Position numbers and translations under genes: made by a program
Notes under the pieces: generated by a model
Database searches by the model: none
Seen by the model: the letters and a program-made list of their open reading frames with translations, nothing else
What the model was told of the DNA's origin: nothing
Part shown: positions 1 to 8,433 of the stretch, in pieces
Numbering within the stretch: the stretch's first letter is position 1
Layout of the letters: every line of letters starts with the position of its first letter
Assembly: GCF_017744445.1 (NCBI RefSeq)
Contig: NZ_JAGIBH010000004.1
Span: forward strand, 124,001 to 188,000
Reading direction: 5' to 3'
Source of the DNA: Caulobacter sp.
GTDB lineage: Bacteria; Pseudomonadota; Alphaproteobacteria; Caulobacterales; Caulobacteraceae
DNA: 64,000 bases

Positions 1-498
1 CCGCTGAACACCCCGGGCGGCCCGCTGAAGGGTTTCGAGGTCAACTACCAGCAGGCCTTCACCTTTCTGCCGGGGTTCCTGAGCCACACCGGGGCGCTGG
101 TGAACTACACCTATGTCGACAGCCAGATCGACTACTTCCTGGCGGCCGGCGGCATCACCACCAACGACCTGATCGGCCTGTCCAAGAATGCCTACAACGC
201 CACGCTCTATTACGAGGACAGCAAGTTCAGCGCCCGCGTCTCGGCCTCGTACCGCGACAAGTCGGTCGTCGCCCTGCCGGCCAACAACCCGTTGCAGGAC
301 ATCGAGGGCTACTCGCCCAACCTGACCTTCGACATGGCCGCCTCGTACCAGATCAACGAGCGCTTCAAGCTGTCGCTGGAGGGGCTGAACATCCTGGACC
401 GCTTCAACCGGCAGTTCATCGACTCCGACCGCGACAGCACCTTCGTCTACACCCATACCGGGCGGCAGTTCAGCCTGGGGCTGCAATACAAGTTCTAG
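1..498 (+). CDS. TonB-dependent receptor, C-terminal part (partial)
   Basis: The reading frame is open from base 1, so only the last 165 codons of an outer-membrane receptor are present. It reads as alternating beta strands of a porin-like barrel (for example LVNYTYVDSQIDYF) and ends QFSLGLQYKF, with the terminal Phe usual for barrel proteins handled by the Bam machinery. An NTPGGPLKGFEVNY segment near the start is typical of the large TonB-dependent receptors of Caulobacter. Such receptors import oligosaccharides or iron chelates. The substrate cannot be told from this fragment; the GH9 gene just downstream makes a carbohydrate possible. A hairpin terminator follows. Confidence 0.85.
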   Translation, partial: PLNTPGGPLKGFEVNYQQAFTFLPGFLSHTGALVNYTYVDSQIDYFLAAGGITTNDLIGLSKNAYNATLYYEDSKFSARVSASYRDKSVVALPANNPLQDIEGYSPNLTFDMAASYQINERFKLSLEGLNILDRFNRQFIDSDRDSTFVYTHTGRQFSLGLQYKF

Positions 499-508
499 CC
501 CCACGGGA

Positions 509-529
509 CGGGCTTTCGAGCCCGCCCTT
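509..529 (+). terminator. Rho-independent terminator after TonB receptor
   Basis: Perfect 6-bp stem CGGGCT/AGCCCG with a TTCG tetraloop at 509-524, followed by a pyrimidine run. It starts 11 bases after the receptor stop codon. Confidence 0.65.
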
Positions 530-615
530 TCCCGCCCTAATCGCGAAATAAGGCCGCAACAATCGGAGCCCATCTCAACGAGCCAGGGACTAAACCCGGG
601 AAGGAAACACCCTCT

Positions 616-954
616 ATGAGCCGTAAGCTCATCGTCGCCCTCGGCGCTCTCTCCACCCTCGTGGCCGGCGCGGCCCTGGCGCAAGACGGCCCGCCTCCGG
701 GCCCGCGCCAGATGCCGGCCCCGGAAGACGTCTTCAAGCGCTGGGACAGCAACAGCGACGGCGTCGTCGACAAGGCCGAATGGACCGGCGCTGGCCGTCC
801 GGAAGACCGCTTCGCCATGATCGACGCCGATAAGGACGGCAAGATCACCCTGGCCGAGCTGAAGACCGCCTTCGAACAGATGCGCGCCCGCCGCGCCCAG
901 CAAGGCGGCCAGCCTCCGGGCCCGCCGCCGGAAGCGCCGGCTCCGCAGAACTAA
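616..954 (+). CDS. Secreted EF-hand calcium-binding protein
   Basis: 112 aa. Residues 1-22 form a Sec signal peptide ending ALA-QD, so the mature protein is periplasmic or secreted. Two EF-hand loops are complete: D44-x-N46-x-D48-x-V50-x-D52-x-x-E55 and D70-x-D72-x-D74-x-K76-x-T78-x-x-E81, both with the bidentate Glu at position 12. The ends are Pro/Gly-rich (PPPGPRQMPAPE and QPPGPPPEAPAP). A purine-rich GGGAAGGAAA stretch precedes the ATG. It is single-gene, between two terminators. Calcium binding is well supported; a specific partner is not known. Confidence 0.85.
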   Translation: MSRKLIVALGALSTLVAGAALAQDGPPPGPRQMPAPEDVFKRWDSNSDGVVDKAEWTGAGRPEDRFAMIDADKDGKITLAELKTAFEQMRARRAQQGGQPPGPPPEAPAPQN

Positions 955-979
955 GCGCTCTTATCAGTACTGCGTCGAA

Positions 980-1012
980 CGCCGCCCGATGACCTCGGGC
1001 GGCGTTTTTGTT
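980..1012 (+). terminator. Strong Rho-independent terminator after EF-hand gene
   Basis: A 10-bp perfect GC-rich stem (CGCCGCCCGA with TCGGGCGGCG), 5-base loop, then TTTTTGTTT. It lies 25 bases after the EF-hand stop. Confidence 0.9.
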
Positions 1013-1114
1013 TACAGGCCAGATACCGGTAACAAAGATCGTGACAACGCTGTCGGAGCTGCACTAGCTTCACCGCCAAGGCGCGCAAGTCGACGCGTCA
1101 CGGAGGAAGCGTTG

Positions 1115-2953
1115 ATGACCCGCCTGGCCGCCCTGTTGTTTGTCTCGTTGCTGGTGCTGGCCGGCGTCACGCATGCCGAAGAGGCGCCCCGCCCCATCCG
1201 CCTGAACCAGATGGGCCTCGAGGCCAACGGCCCCAAGCGCGCCGTGCTGGCCGATGCTTCCAAGAGCCCGCTGGACTGGACCCTGCTGGACGCCTCGGGC
1301 GCGACGGTCGCCTCGGGCAAGACCAAGGTGTTCGGCGACAACGCCGCCTCGGGCGAGCATGTCCACCAGATCGACTTCTCGAGCGTCCGCAAGGCCGGCG
1401 ACGGCTATCGGTTGACGGTCGGCGCCGCCGAGAGCCGCCCGTTCGCCCTACGCGCCAGGCCGGACGGCAAACTGACCAAAGCCGCCCTGTCGTTCTTCTA
1501 CCAGCAGCGCGCCAGCGTCCCGATCGAGGCCCGCTTCGTCGAGCGCCCCGACCTGGCCCGTCCTGCTGGCCACGCGCCGGACAAGGCCACCTGCTTCGAC
1601 CTGGCCGACGAGCGTGGCCAGGTCTGGCCGGGCTGCGACTACACCCTGGACGCCAGCGACGGCTGGTACGACGCCGGCGACCACGGCAAGTACGTCGTCA
1701 ACGGCGGCGTCTCGGTCTGGACGCTGGTCAACGCCTATGAGCGCGCTGCGGTTCTCAAGCGTCCCGGTGCGCTGAAGGCCCTGGGCGACGGCTCGCAGGC
1801 CCTGCCCGAGAATGCCAACGGCGTGCCCGACATCCTGGACGAGGCCCGCTTCGAGCTGTCGTTCCTGCTGGCCATGCAGGTTCCGGACGGCAAGACGCTA
1901 CAGGTCCCGGTCGGCAAGCAGAAGCCGGTCGACGGCAAGCTGAAGCTGACCGCCATCGACGCCTCGGGCATGGCCCACCAGAAGATCGCCGACCGCAACT
2001 GGACCGGCCTACCGACCTCGCCGGCCGACGACAAGGAGGTGCGATATCTCTACTATCCGACCACGGGCGCGACCCTGAACCTGGCGGCCGTGACCGCCCA
2101 GGCCGCCCGGGTATGGAAGACCATCGACCCGGCCTTCTCCGCGCGCTGCCTGGAGGCCGCCCGCCGCGCCTTCGCCGCCGCTTTGCGCCATCCCGACATC
2201 TACCAGCTGGGTCCGTTCACCGGCTCGGGCGGCTATGGCGACGGTGATTTGACCGACGAGCTCTATTGGGCCGCCGCCGAGCTCTACGCCACCACGGGAG
2301 ACGCGAACGCCGAGAAGGTGCTGCGCGCCTCGCCGCTGTTCCTGGCGACCAGCGACATCAGCTGGGGTTCGGTCGGTGCCCTGGGCACGATCACCCTGGC
2401 GCTGGTCCCCAGCGGCCTGAAACCCGCCGAGATCACCCAGGCCCGCACCAGCCTGATGGCCGCCGCCGGCCGGTATCTGTCCGAAGACCTCGGCCAAGGC
2501 TATGGCCTGCCCTACGCCGCGCCGGGCTATCCTTGGGGCTCGAACAGCTCGGTGCTGAACCGCGCCGTGGTGCTGGGCCTAGCCTACGACTTCACGGGCG
2601 AGATCGCCTATCGCTTCGGCGCGGTCGATGCCATGGACTACGTCCTGGGCCGCAACCCGCTTGATCGTTCCTACGTCACCGGCTTCGGCGCGCGGGCGAT
2701 GCAGAACCCCCACCACCGCTTCTGGGCCAGGCAGGCGAACGCGGCCTACCCCGCCCCGCCGGCCGGCGTGGTCTCGGGCGGGCCCAACTCGACCAACATG
2801 GGCGACGACGTGGCCAAGACCATGAAGGGCCAGTGCAAGCCGCAGACCTGCTGGACCGACGACTACCGCGCCTTCACCCAGAACGAGGTGGCCATCAACT
2901 GGAACGCGCCGCTGGTCTGGGCGTCGGCATTCCTGGACGACACGATGCGCTAG
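1115..2953 (+). CDS. Glycoside hydrolase family 9 (endoglucanase-like)
   Basis: 612 aa from the ATG at 1115, chosen because GGAGGAAG sits 6 bases upstream and the protein then begins with a signal peptide (MTRLAALLFVSLLVLAGVTHA). Order: signal peptide, N-terminal Ig-like cellulase domain (PIRLNQMGLEANGPKRAV), then an (alpha/alpha)6 GH9 domain. GH9 hallmarks are visible: WYDAGDHGKYV holds the DAGD pair that activates water, QNPHHRFW is the conserved His region, and FTQNEVAINWNAPL carries the catalytic acid Glu. It should cleave beta-1,4-glucans such as cellulose oligomers in the periplasm or outside the cell. A longer in-frame start at 989 would overlap the preceding terminator and is unlikely. 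Confidence 0.9.
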   Translation: MTRLAALLFVSLLVLAGVTHAEEAPRPIRLNQMGLEANGPKRAVLADASKSPLDWTLLDASGATVASGKTKVFGDNAASGEHVHQIDFSSVRKAGDGYRLTVGAAESRPFALRARPDGKLTKAALSFFYQQRASVPIEARFVERPDLARPAGHAPDKATCFDLADERGQVWPGCDYTLDASDGWYDAGDHGKYVVNGGVSVWTLVNAYERAAVLKRPGALKALGDGSQALPENANGVPDILDEARFELSFLLAMQVPDGKTLQVPVGKQKPVDGKLKLTAIDASGMAHQKIADRNWTGLPTSPADDKEVRYLYYPTTGATLNLAAVTAQAARVWKTIDPAFSARCLEAARRAFAAALRHPDIYQLGPFTGSGGYGDGDLTDELYWAAAELYATTGDANAEKVLRASPLFLATSDISWGSVGALGTITLALVPSGLKPAEITQARTSLMAAAGRYLSEDLGQGYGLPYAAPGYPWGSNSSVLNRAVVLGLAYDFTGEIAYRFGAVDAMDYVLGRNPLDRSYVTGFGARAMQNPHHRFWARQANAAYPAPPAGVVSGGPNSTNMGDDVAKTMKGQCKPQTCWTDDYRAFTQNEVAINWNAPLVWASAFLDDTMR

Positions 2954-2954
2954 G

Positions 2955-3410
2955 CTAGCGCTTGGCGATGACGCGCGGCGGCGGGTCATCATCCTGGGCC
3001 CAGGCATAGGCACCCAGGGTCGCGACCCCGCCCACGGCGATGGCCAAGGCCGCGCCGGCCGCCACCCAGGCGGGGCCCAGGCTCCAGCGCGGCGCAGGCG
3101 GCGTGCTGCCGGGCGTCGCTTCGTAGATCCAGCGATAGCCGATGGCCGGCACCGTCTCGATGAAGCGCGGCGCCAAGGCGTCGTCGCCCAAGGCCTTGCG
3201 CAGGTCGGCCACCGCCTGGTTCAGGGCCAGGTGAGACCCCTCGTCCACGCTCCAGACCGTCTCGATCAGGTGATCGCGCGACGCCGTCAGACCAGGCCGC
3301 TCGGCCAGGGTCATCAGGAGGTCGAAGGTCCGGGGCTCCAGGCAGCTGGCCCCATTGGGGGCCCGCACGCGGCGGCTATCGACATCGATGCTGACCTCGC
3401 CGAAGGCCAT
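2955..3410 (-). CDS. Winged-helix regulator with C-terminal membrane segment (ToxR/CadC-like)
   Basis: 151 aa from the ATG at 3410; an in-frame GTG at 3455 would add 15 residues and cannot be excluded. The N-terminal 100 residues are an OmpR/PhoB-type winged helix (LEPRTFDLLMTLAERPG, recognition region NQAVADLRKALGDD, wing FIETVPAIGYRWI). A Pro-rich linker leads to one transmembrane helix (WVAAGAALAIAVGGVATLGAYAWA) and a very short tail. There is no receiver domain, so it is a one-component membrane-bound regulator of the ToxR/CadC plan but with almost no periplasmic domain. It lies tail-to-tail with the GH9 gene; targets are unknown. Confidence 0.8.
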   Translation of the reverse strand: MAFGEVSIDVDSRRVRAPNGASCLEPRTFDLLMTLAERPGLTASRDHLIETVWSVDEGSHLALNQAVADLRKALGDDALAPRFIETVPAIGYRWIYEATPGSTPPAPRWSLGPAWVAAGAALAIAVGGVATLGAYAWAQDDDPPPRVIAKR

Positions 3411-3525
3411 GCGAGGGGTTTCCGTCTGAACTGGCACGCGACGATCGACTCCCACTGCGACTGCGCGCGCATATGGACGTCAAGTTGAGGCGCAATTTGG
3501 TCCGCCGTCGAGGCAGACGGAAACC

Positions 3526-5502
3526 TTACATCCCCAGCGAGGCGCGCAGGAACTGGTCGATCTGGCTCAGCATCCGCTCGCGGGTCGCCGCGTCGTCCAG
3601 CTGGTGGTCCAGGCCCGGATAGACGACCAGCTCGGACTTGGCCCCAACCGCCTTCAGCCGCGCCTGCATCAGGCGGGATTCGCCGGCGCCGACATTGATG
3701 TCCTGGTCGCCGTGGAACAGCAGCACCGGCGCCTTGATGCGCGCGGCGTTCTGAGCCGGCGAGCCCTCCTTCACATGCGGCCCGCGCCCGACGAAGGCGT
3801 CGACGATCTTGTAGTTGGTGAAGTTTTTGAACTCCTGGCGCCAAGTCTCCAGGTCGGTGACCGGGGCGATGGCGACGATGGCCTTGAAGAGGTCGGGGTC
3901 GACCACCGCGCTCTGCAACGCCGCGTAGCCGCCGTAGGACCAGCCGATAATCGCCAGCTTGCCGGGCGCGGCCACGCCCTGGGCGGTCAGCCAGCGGCCC
4001 GCGTCGTTGACGTCGCCGATCGCGGTCTTCCACGACTGGAAGCCGTTCTTCTGGAACCACGCCTCGCCATAGCCGGACGAGCCGCGGAAGTTTGGCTGCA
4101 GCACCGCGAAACCCTGGTGGGCGAAGTACTGGGCCAACCAGTCGAAGCCCCACTCGTCGCGAGCGCTGGGGCCGCCATGCGGCATGACGATGGTCGGCAG
4201 GGTCTTGCCCTCCGAGCCCGGCGGCAGGGTCAGGTAGGCCGGGACCTGGGTCCCGTCGGCGGCGGCGTAGGTGATGGCCTTGACCGGCGCCAGCTTGATG
4301 TCGGCCAGGTCCGGACGCTCGGGCATCACCGGGGCAAGCTTCCGGGTGTTGCGGTCATAGAGGTAGTAGCCGCCGGGATCGACGTCGCTGCCGGCCCACA
4401 ACAGCAGGCGCTTCTCGTCCTTGCTGGCGTCGACGAAGCTGACGCGCGGATTGCCCGGCAGCGCTTTGGACAACGCCGCTTCCAGCGCGCGCAGGCCTGG
4501 GTCGAAGAACACGGTCTGGCGCTTGTCGGTGACGAAACTGGCGCCGACCACGCGACGCTGGCGACCGATGCGGATCAGGCCGTCCACGTCGACGTCGTCG
4601 CGGGCGACCAGCACCTCGCGCTTCCAGGAGCCGTCCAAGGACACCCGCACCATGGCGTCGTGGCCGTTGACCGGCTGGAAGCCATAGGCGGCGTTCAGAT
4701 CACGATCGACGGCCCAGGGCCGGAAACCCGCCAGCTCACCCGTCGCGGGGATCGCCGTCCACTGCCCGCCGGCCGCCGGACGGTGGAAATAGGTCACCTC
4801 GTCGCTGCGATAGCCGGCATTGTTACGCGGCTGAACGGCCATGATCCGCAGCCCGCCATGCTGGTCGGAGATGTAGTTGACGGTGTCGCCCCGCGGGGCC
4901 TCGACCGGCGTGCGGACCATGGTGACGGTGTCGACGCGCTCGACCGCCAGGCCCTTGCGCGCATTGACGCCCATCAGGCTGCCGGTCGAGATCTCGCCCT
5001 CGTACTGGCGGGTCATCAGCACCACGCCGGCGTCGTCGTCGGACAGCCAGTCGACCACGTCCCCGCCATCCTGGTGGTAACCGACCTCGACGCTGGACGG
5101 CTTGGCGGTCATTTCCTTGACCTCCGCGCCGTCGGCATTCAGCGCGACCATGCGGCTGTAGGCCATGCGCGTGGCGTCGGTGATCAGCAGCATCCGCAGC
5201 TCGCAGATCAGCCGCGTATTGGTGACCCAGCCGCAGCTGGTCAGGCGATAGGGCTTGCCGTTGGCGGTCAGCACCGGCTTGGGCGTTCCGGTCCCGTCCA
5301 GCCGCGCCACGAAGACGGCGCTGGCCTGGGCCTCGGCCAGGGGCTGGACCAGGGCGATCGACTGGCCGTCCGGCGACAGGCTGGCGCTCAGCACCGCCGG
5401 CCGCGCGCCGAAGGCCTTGGCGGCATCCGCCGCATGAGCGGCCACGGGCGCGAGCACCAGCCCGGTCAGCCCGACCAGGACGCCGCGAGTAAGCTTGAAC
5501 AT
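3526..5502 (-). CDS. S9 family prolyl oligopeptidase-type peptidase
   Basis: 658 aa with a signal peptide (residues 1-24, ending AAHA-AD), so exported. Residues about 35-400 form the beta-propeller part; about 405-658 the alpha/beta hydrolase domain. The triad is visible: Ser522 in GWSYGGYA, Asp601 in HGDQDINV and His633 in GLDHQLDD. This arrangement belongs to dipeptidyl-peptidase/acylaminoacyl-peptidase type S9 enzymes that cut short peptides. The gene is transcribed toward the winged-helix regulator, with 115 bases between them. Specificity (DPP, POP or AAP) cannot be set from sequence alone. Confidence 0.9.
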   Translation of the reverse strand: MFKLTRGVLVGLTGLVLAPVAAHAADAAKAFGARPAVLSASLSPDGQSIALVQPLAEAQASAVFVARLDGTGTPKPVLTANGKPYRLTSCGWVTNTRLICELRMLLITDATRMAYSRMVALNADGAEVKEMTAKPSSVEVGYHQDGGDVVDWLSDDDAGVVLMTRQYEGEISTGSLMGVNARKGLAVERVDTVTMVRTPVEAPRGDTVNYISDQHGGLRIMAVQPRNNAGYRSDEVTYFHRPAAGGQWTAIPATGELAGFRPWAVDRDLNAAYGFQPVNGHDAMVRVSLDGSWKREVLVARDDVDVDGLIRIGRQRRVVGASFVTDKRQTVFFDPGLRALEAALSKALPGNPRVSFVDASKDEKRLLLWAGSDVDPGGYYLYDRNTRKLAPVMPERPDLADIKLAPVKAITYAAADGTQVPAYLTLPPGSEGKTLPTIVMPHGGPSARDEWGFDWLAQYFAHQGFAVLQPNFRGSSGYGEAWFQKNGFQSWKTAIGDVNDAGRWLTAQGVAAPGKLAIIGWSYGGYAALQSAVVDPDLFKAIVAIAPVTDLETWRQEFKNFTNYKIVDAFVGRGPHVKEGSPAQNAARIKAPVLLFHGDQDINVGAGESRLMQARLKAVGAKSELVVYPGLDHQLDDAATRERMLSQIDQFLRASLGM

Positions 5503-5628
5503 GGGAATCTACTTGAAATTGCCACCCTAACCGCAGGCGACTAGAGGTCGGATCGCGGCGAGAAATCAAGTCGCTCGATCCTTGGCTTGAGTACCGGGGC
5601 GAGGCGGGCTAAACGAAGCGTCTCTCTG

Positions 5629-5703
5629 GCGGGCGTAGTTCAGAGGTAGAACGTCAGCTTCCCAAGCTGAATGTCGGGGGTTCGATTCCCCCCGCCCGCT
5701 CCA
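5629..5703 (+). tRNA. tRNA-Gly (anticodon CCC)
   Basis: A full cloverleaf can be drawn. The acceptor GCGGGCG (5629-5635) pairs with CGCCCGC (5693-5699), followed by discriminator T and encoded CCA at 5701-5703. The anticodon stem TCAGC/GCTGA encloses loop TTCCCAA with anticodon CCC at 5661-5663. The T loop is GGTTCGATTCC. It reads GGG codons. Confidence 0.95.
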
Positions 5704-5782
5704 AGGTCCTCCCGACATCGCGTTGACCTCCGCTCGCATCAAGCGCACGATCACTTCAAACAGACGTTTGGGGAGAAACGTG

Positions 5783-6385
5783 ATGGCCGACGGCGAGGAT
5801 CATCCGCGCGCCAAATTTCACGCCATGACCGACGGCACGCCCGAGGACTGGGGCATCATCGCCGGCGCGTCGGTGGAGTTCGGGCGCGAGCTGCCCACCC
5901 GGCTGATCGCCCACCTGAACCTCTTGAAAGGCGACTGCGGCGGCTTCGCCATCGATCGCCTGGACCACAGTCTGCAAACCGCCACTCGCGCCCACCAGGC
6001 CGGCGAGGACGAAGAGTACGTGGTCTGCGCCCTGCTGCACGACATTGGCGACATCCTGGGTCCGCGCAATCACGCCGACATCGCCGCCGCCATCCTCCAG
6101 CCCTTCGTGTCGGAGCGGAACCACTGGATGGTGGCCCACCACGCGATCTTCCAGGGCTATTACTTCTTCCACCACCTGGGCCTGGACCGCGACATGCGCG
6201 ATCAGTTTCGCGGCCATCCGGACTTCGAGCACACGGCCAAGTTCTGCCACGTGTACGACCAGGAGGCCTTCGACCCGAACTTCAAGTCGATGCCCCTGGA
6301 AGCGTTCGAGCCCATGCTGCAGCGGGTGATGAGTGTGCCGAAGCGCTCGATTTATTTGCGGGCGCCGGCGGCTGCTGCCTCTTAG
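5783..6385 (+). CDS. HD-domain metalloprotein (phosphohydrolase or PhnZ/MIOX-like oxygenase)
   Basis: 200 aa from the ATG at 5783, preceded by GGGGAGAA. Metal ligands typical of HD proteins are seen: the DHSLQTATRAHQAG helix, the HD pair in CALLHDIGD, then NHADIAA and a His-rich run WMVAHHAIFQGYYFFHHLG. The HDIGD motif with a second His cluster resembles the di-iron HD oxygenases (PhnZ, myo-inositol oxygenase) more than nucleotide hydrolases, but the reaction cannot be set from sequence. It follows tRNA-Gly and faces the TraB/GumN gene, with an inverted-repeat element between the two stop codons. Confidence 0.75.
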   Translation: MADGEDHPRAKFHAMTDGTPEDWGIIAGASVEFGRELPTRLIAHLNLLKGDCGGFAIDRLDHSLQTATRAHQAGEDEEYVVCALLHDIGDILGPRNHADIAAAILQPFVSERNHWMVAHHAIFQGYYFFHHLGLDRDMRDQFRGHPDFEHTAKFCHVYDQEAFDPNFKSMPLEAFEPMLQRVMSVPKRSIYLRAPAAAAS

Positions 6386-6391
6386 TCCGTC

Positions 6392-6506
6392 TCCCCGGCG
6401 AAAGCCGGGGCCCAGATCGTATGGCTGTGAGGCGCATGCAGAAACGCCCGCGATCCTTTCGGAGGCGCGGGCGCTCTTGCATCTAGGCCCCGGCTTTCGC
6501 CGGGGA
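6392..6506. repeat. Paired-hairpin intergenic repeat, copy 1
   Basis: Two 26-bp arms (6392-6417 and 6481-6506) in inverted orientation with one mismatch. Each arm is itself a hairpin CCCCGGC-GAAA-GCCGGGG. A GAATC methylation-type site lies at 6505-6509, and another hairpin fills the spacer. It sits between convergent genes and may end transcription from both sides. Resembles the Caulobacter intergenic repeats described in the literature. Confidence 0.85.
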
Positions 6507-6519
6507 ATCGGGAAAGGGG

Positions 6520-7398
6520 TTACTCCACGCGCTCGGCCTTGACGCCCAGCTTGGCCAGCTGCGCCTGGACGCTGTCGGGACCCACCAGGTGGCCCGAGCC
6601 GACGGCGACGAAGCTGACGCCCGAGCCGGCCAGCTTGGTCTTCAGCTGCTGGGCCCAGTCCTCGTTGCGCTTGGTGATCAGCAGGTCATAGAGCTCGGGA
6701 TACTTGCCCTTCATTTCCGAGACGAACTCGCTCTCCAGCGCGCTGGTGTCGCCGGCGGCCCAGGCGGCGACCATCTTGTCGATCTTGCCCACGCCCTCGT
6801 CGACGTCATCCAGGGTGGCGCTGAGGAAGTCGGCCTCGCTCTTGGCCGGCAGGTCGGCGAAGAAGCGGATCTGCTGGTCGGGCGTCTCGAAGGCCTTCTC
6901 GGCCTTGCCGGCGGCGCGGACCTCCTTGGCCAGCACGAACTCGACACCGCTCTTGGGATCGTAGCCGGCCTTGATCACCGGGATCATCGACAGCGTCACC
7001 GCCGCCAGCCAAGGGCGCATCATGTTCACGGCCTGAGGCGGGATGCCGGCGGCCTGGGCCAGGTCGTTGGCCTTCTTGAACTTGTCGGGCGCGATCTTGC
7101 CCGATAGCGGGTTGGCCGGATCCATGCCGTACTTCAACACCAAGGGCTGCATCACCGCCGGATCGTCCGAGCCGACGATCTCCAGGGTCAGGTCGCCGCT
7201 GTCGGCCAGGGCCTTGTCGATCTTGGCCGAGCGCCACTTCGTGTCGGGCTTCAGCACGTGGATCGTGCCGAACAGATAGATGGTCGAATCCTTGTCCTTG
7301 ATGGCCCACAGGGCGGGTTCGGCCAGGGCCGAGCCTGCAAAGCCCAAGACGGCGACCGAGACGAGGCCTGCCGCGGCGCGGCGCAGATGACGAAGCAT
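6520..7398 (-). CDS. Exported TraB/GumN family protein (copy 1)
   Basis: 292 aa with a signal peptide ending SALA-EP. It carries the family signatures near the N-terminus (IYLFGTIHVLKPD, then LTLEIVG) and at the C-terminus (VAVGSGHLVGPDSV). The TraB/GumN fold is related to Tiki-type metalloproteases, whose metal-binding His and Glu lie in these same motifs; activity in bacterial members is largely undefined. Expected in the periplasm. A paralogue lies 3.3 kb away on the same strand. Confidence 0.85.
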   Translation of the reverse strand: MLRHLRRAAAGLVSVAVLGFAGSALAEPALWAIKDKDSTIYLFGTIHVLKPDTKWRSAKIDKALADSGDLTLEIVGSDDPAVMQPLVLKYGMDPANPLSGKIAPDKFKKANDLAQAAGIPPQAVNMMRPWLAAVTLSMIPVIKAGYDPKSGVEFVLAKEVRAAGKAEKAFETPDQQIRFFADLPAKSEADFLSATLDDVDEGVGKIDKMVAAWAAGDTSALESEFVSEMKGKYPELYDLLITKRNEDWAQQLKTKLAGSGVSFVAVGSGHLVGPDSVQAQLAKLGVKAERVE

Positions 7399-7463
7399 GA
7401 AAATCCCCGAATGACTTGAGGTTGAGAATTGGGCGGCTGGCGCGGAGGCGCAAGCCTTGGCGG

Positions 7464-8348
7464 CTATTTCAAGAAGGTCTCGACCGCCGCGGCGAAGGCC
7501 TGGGGCTGGTCCAGCATGATGAAGTGACGGCTGTCGTCGATCCGCTTCAGCGCCACGCCCGGCAGGGCCGCGTAGGCGTCGGCATAGGTCTTGTCGATCG
7601 CCGCCGTCGGCGCGCCCATGGCCGGAGCGTACGGATAGAGCAGCGTCACCGGCGTCTTGATCGCCGCCAGCTCGCCTCGGGCGTCGGTGGTCAGCAGGTC
7701 GTACATGGCGCGGCCAACAACCGACTGCGACGAGGCGACCGACCAGGCCAGGACCAGCTTCTGGCCGTCCGGCGATTTCACGAAGCGCGGCGTGGTCATG
7801 GCCTGCTGACTGGCGAAGGCCTCGGGGCTCATGGCGGTGACGCCGTCCCGCATGGCGGCGGCCTGCGGCTTGACGCTCTCGACCGTGGCGGCCGGCGAGA
7901 ACAGCACCGCGAAGAACGGCAGGCTGTCGACGATCATCAGCCGGCCGATGTCCTCAGGGTGGCGACGCGCCAGCAGCAGACCCGTGAAGCCGCCCATCGA
8001 GTGGCCGATCACGGCCGGCGACTTCAGGTGGTTGGCCTTGATGTAGCCGTCGACGGCCTCGACCAGCGGGTCGACCACCTCCCCCTCGGCATTGCCGGCG
8101 ACCGGCGCGCCGGCGAAGCCCGCCACCTGGACGACGTGGACGCGGTGCGAGGTCGCCAGCTGCTTGACCGTGGCGTCCCAAACCGCGCCGGACGAAGCCA
8201 GCCCCGGGATCAGGACGACGTCGGGACCCTTGCCCGTGACGGTGACGGTCATCCGGTCGGCGGCATGAGCGTGGCTGCCGCCGAACACGCCGCAGGCGGC
8301 CAGGATGGCCATGGCGATGACGAACAGGTGGAAGCGTTTGCGCGGCAT
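7464..8348 (-). CDS. Exported alpha/beta hydrolase
   Basis: 294 aa from the ATG at 8348, preceded by GGGGGAGAAAG. The N-terminus is a signal sequence; it contains LAAC, which fits a lipobox, but an AHA-AD site also allows ordinary signal peptidase cleavage. The catalytic Ser lies in GHSMGGFTG, the oxyanion loop in VVLIPGLASSG, and the likely His in DSRHFIMLDQP. Substrate unknown. It stands 66 bases downstream of the TraB/GumN start codon region on the same strand, so the two may or may not be co-transcribed. Confidence 0.85.
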   Translation of the reverse strand: MPRKRFHLFVIAMAILAACGVFGGSHAHAADRMTVTVTGKGPDVVLIPGLASSGAVWDATVKQLATSHRVHVVQVAGFAGAPVAGNAEGEVVDPLVEAVDGYIKANHLKSPAVIGHSMGGFTGLLLARRHPEDIGRLMIVDSLPFFAVLFSPAATVESVKPQAAAMRDGVTAMSPEAFASQQAMTTPRFVKSPDGQKLVLAWSVASSQSVVGRAMYDLLTTDARGELAAIKTPVTLLYPYAPAMGAPTAAIDKTYADAYAALPGVALKRIDDSRHFIMLDQPQAFAAAVETFLK

Positions 8349-8433
8349 GGATCTTTCTCCCCCGTAGGGACGTGCGGAAGGCTTCGGCGCTTGAGACGCC
8401 GAGGAGCGGGACGCTTTGGAGGTACTGTTTAGG

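Noticed and set aside
989..1114. Longer N-terminus for the GH9 protein
   Set aside because: It would start inside the EF-hand terminator and add a basic stretch before a perfect signal peptide.
1012..1392. Minus-strand frames opposite the start of the GH9 gene
   Set aside because: They overlap the signal peptide and Ig-like domain of a clear GH9 enzyme and lack any ribosome binding site or motif.
3604..5544. Very long plus-strand open frame (646 codons) opposite the S9 peptidase
   Set aside because: High GC leaves few stops in the antisense frame; the translation is low-complexity His/Gly/Val-rich with no motif, while the S9 gene has a full catalytic triad.
5566..5754. Minus-strand open frame of 62 codons across tRNA-Gly
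   Set aside because: It is the antisense translation of the tRNA gene (the typical GRGESNPRHSAWEADVL-like pattern), a known annotation artefact.
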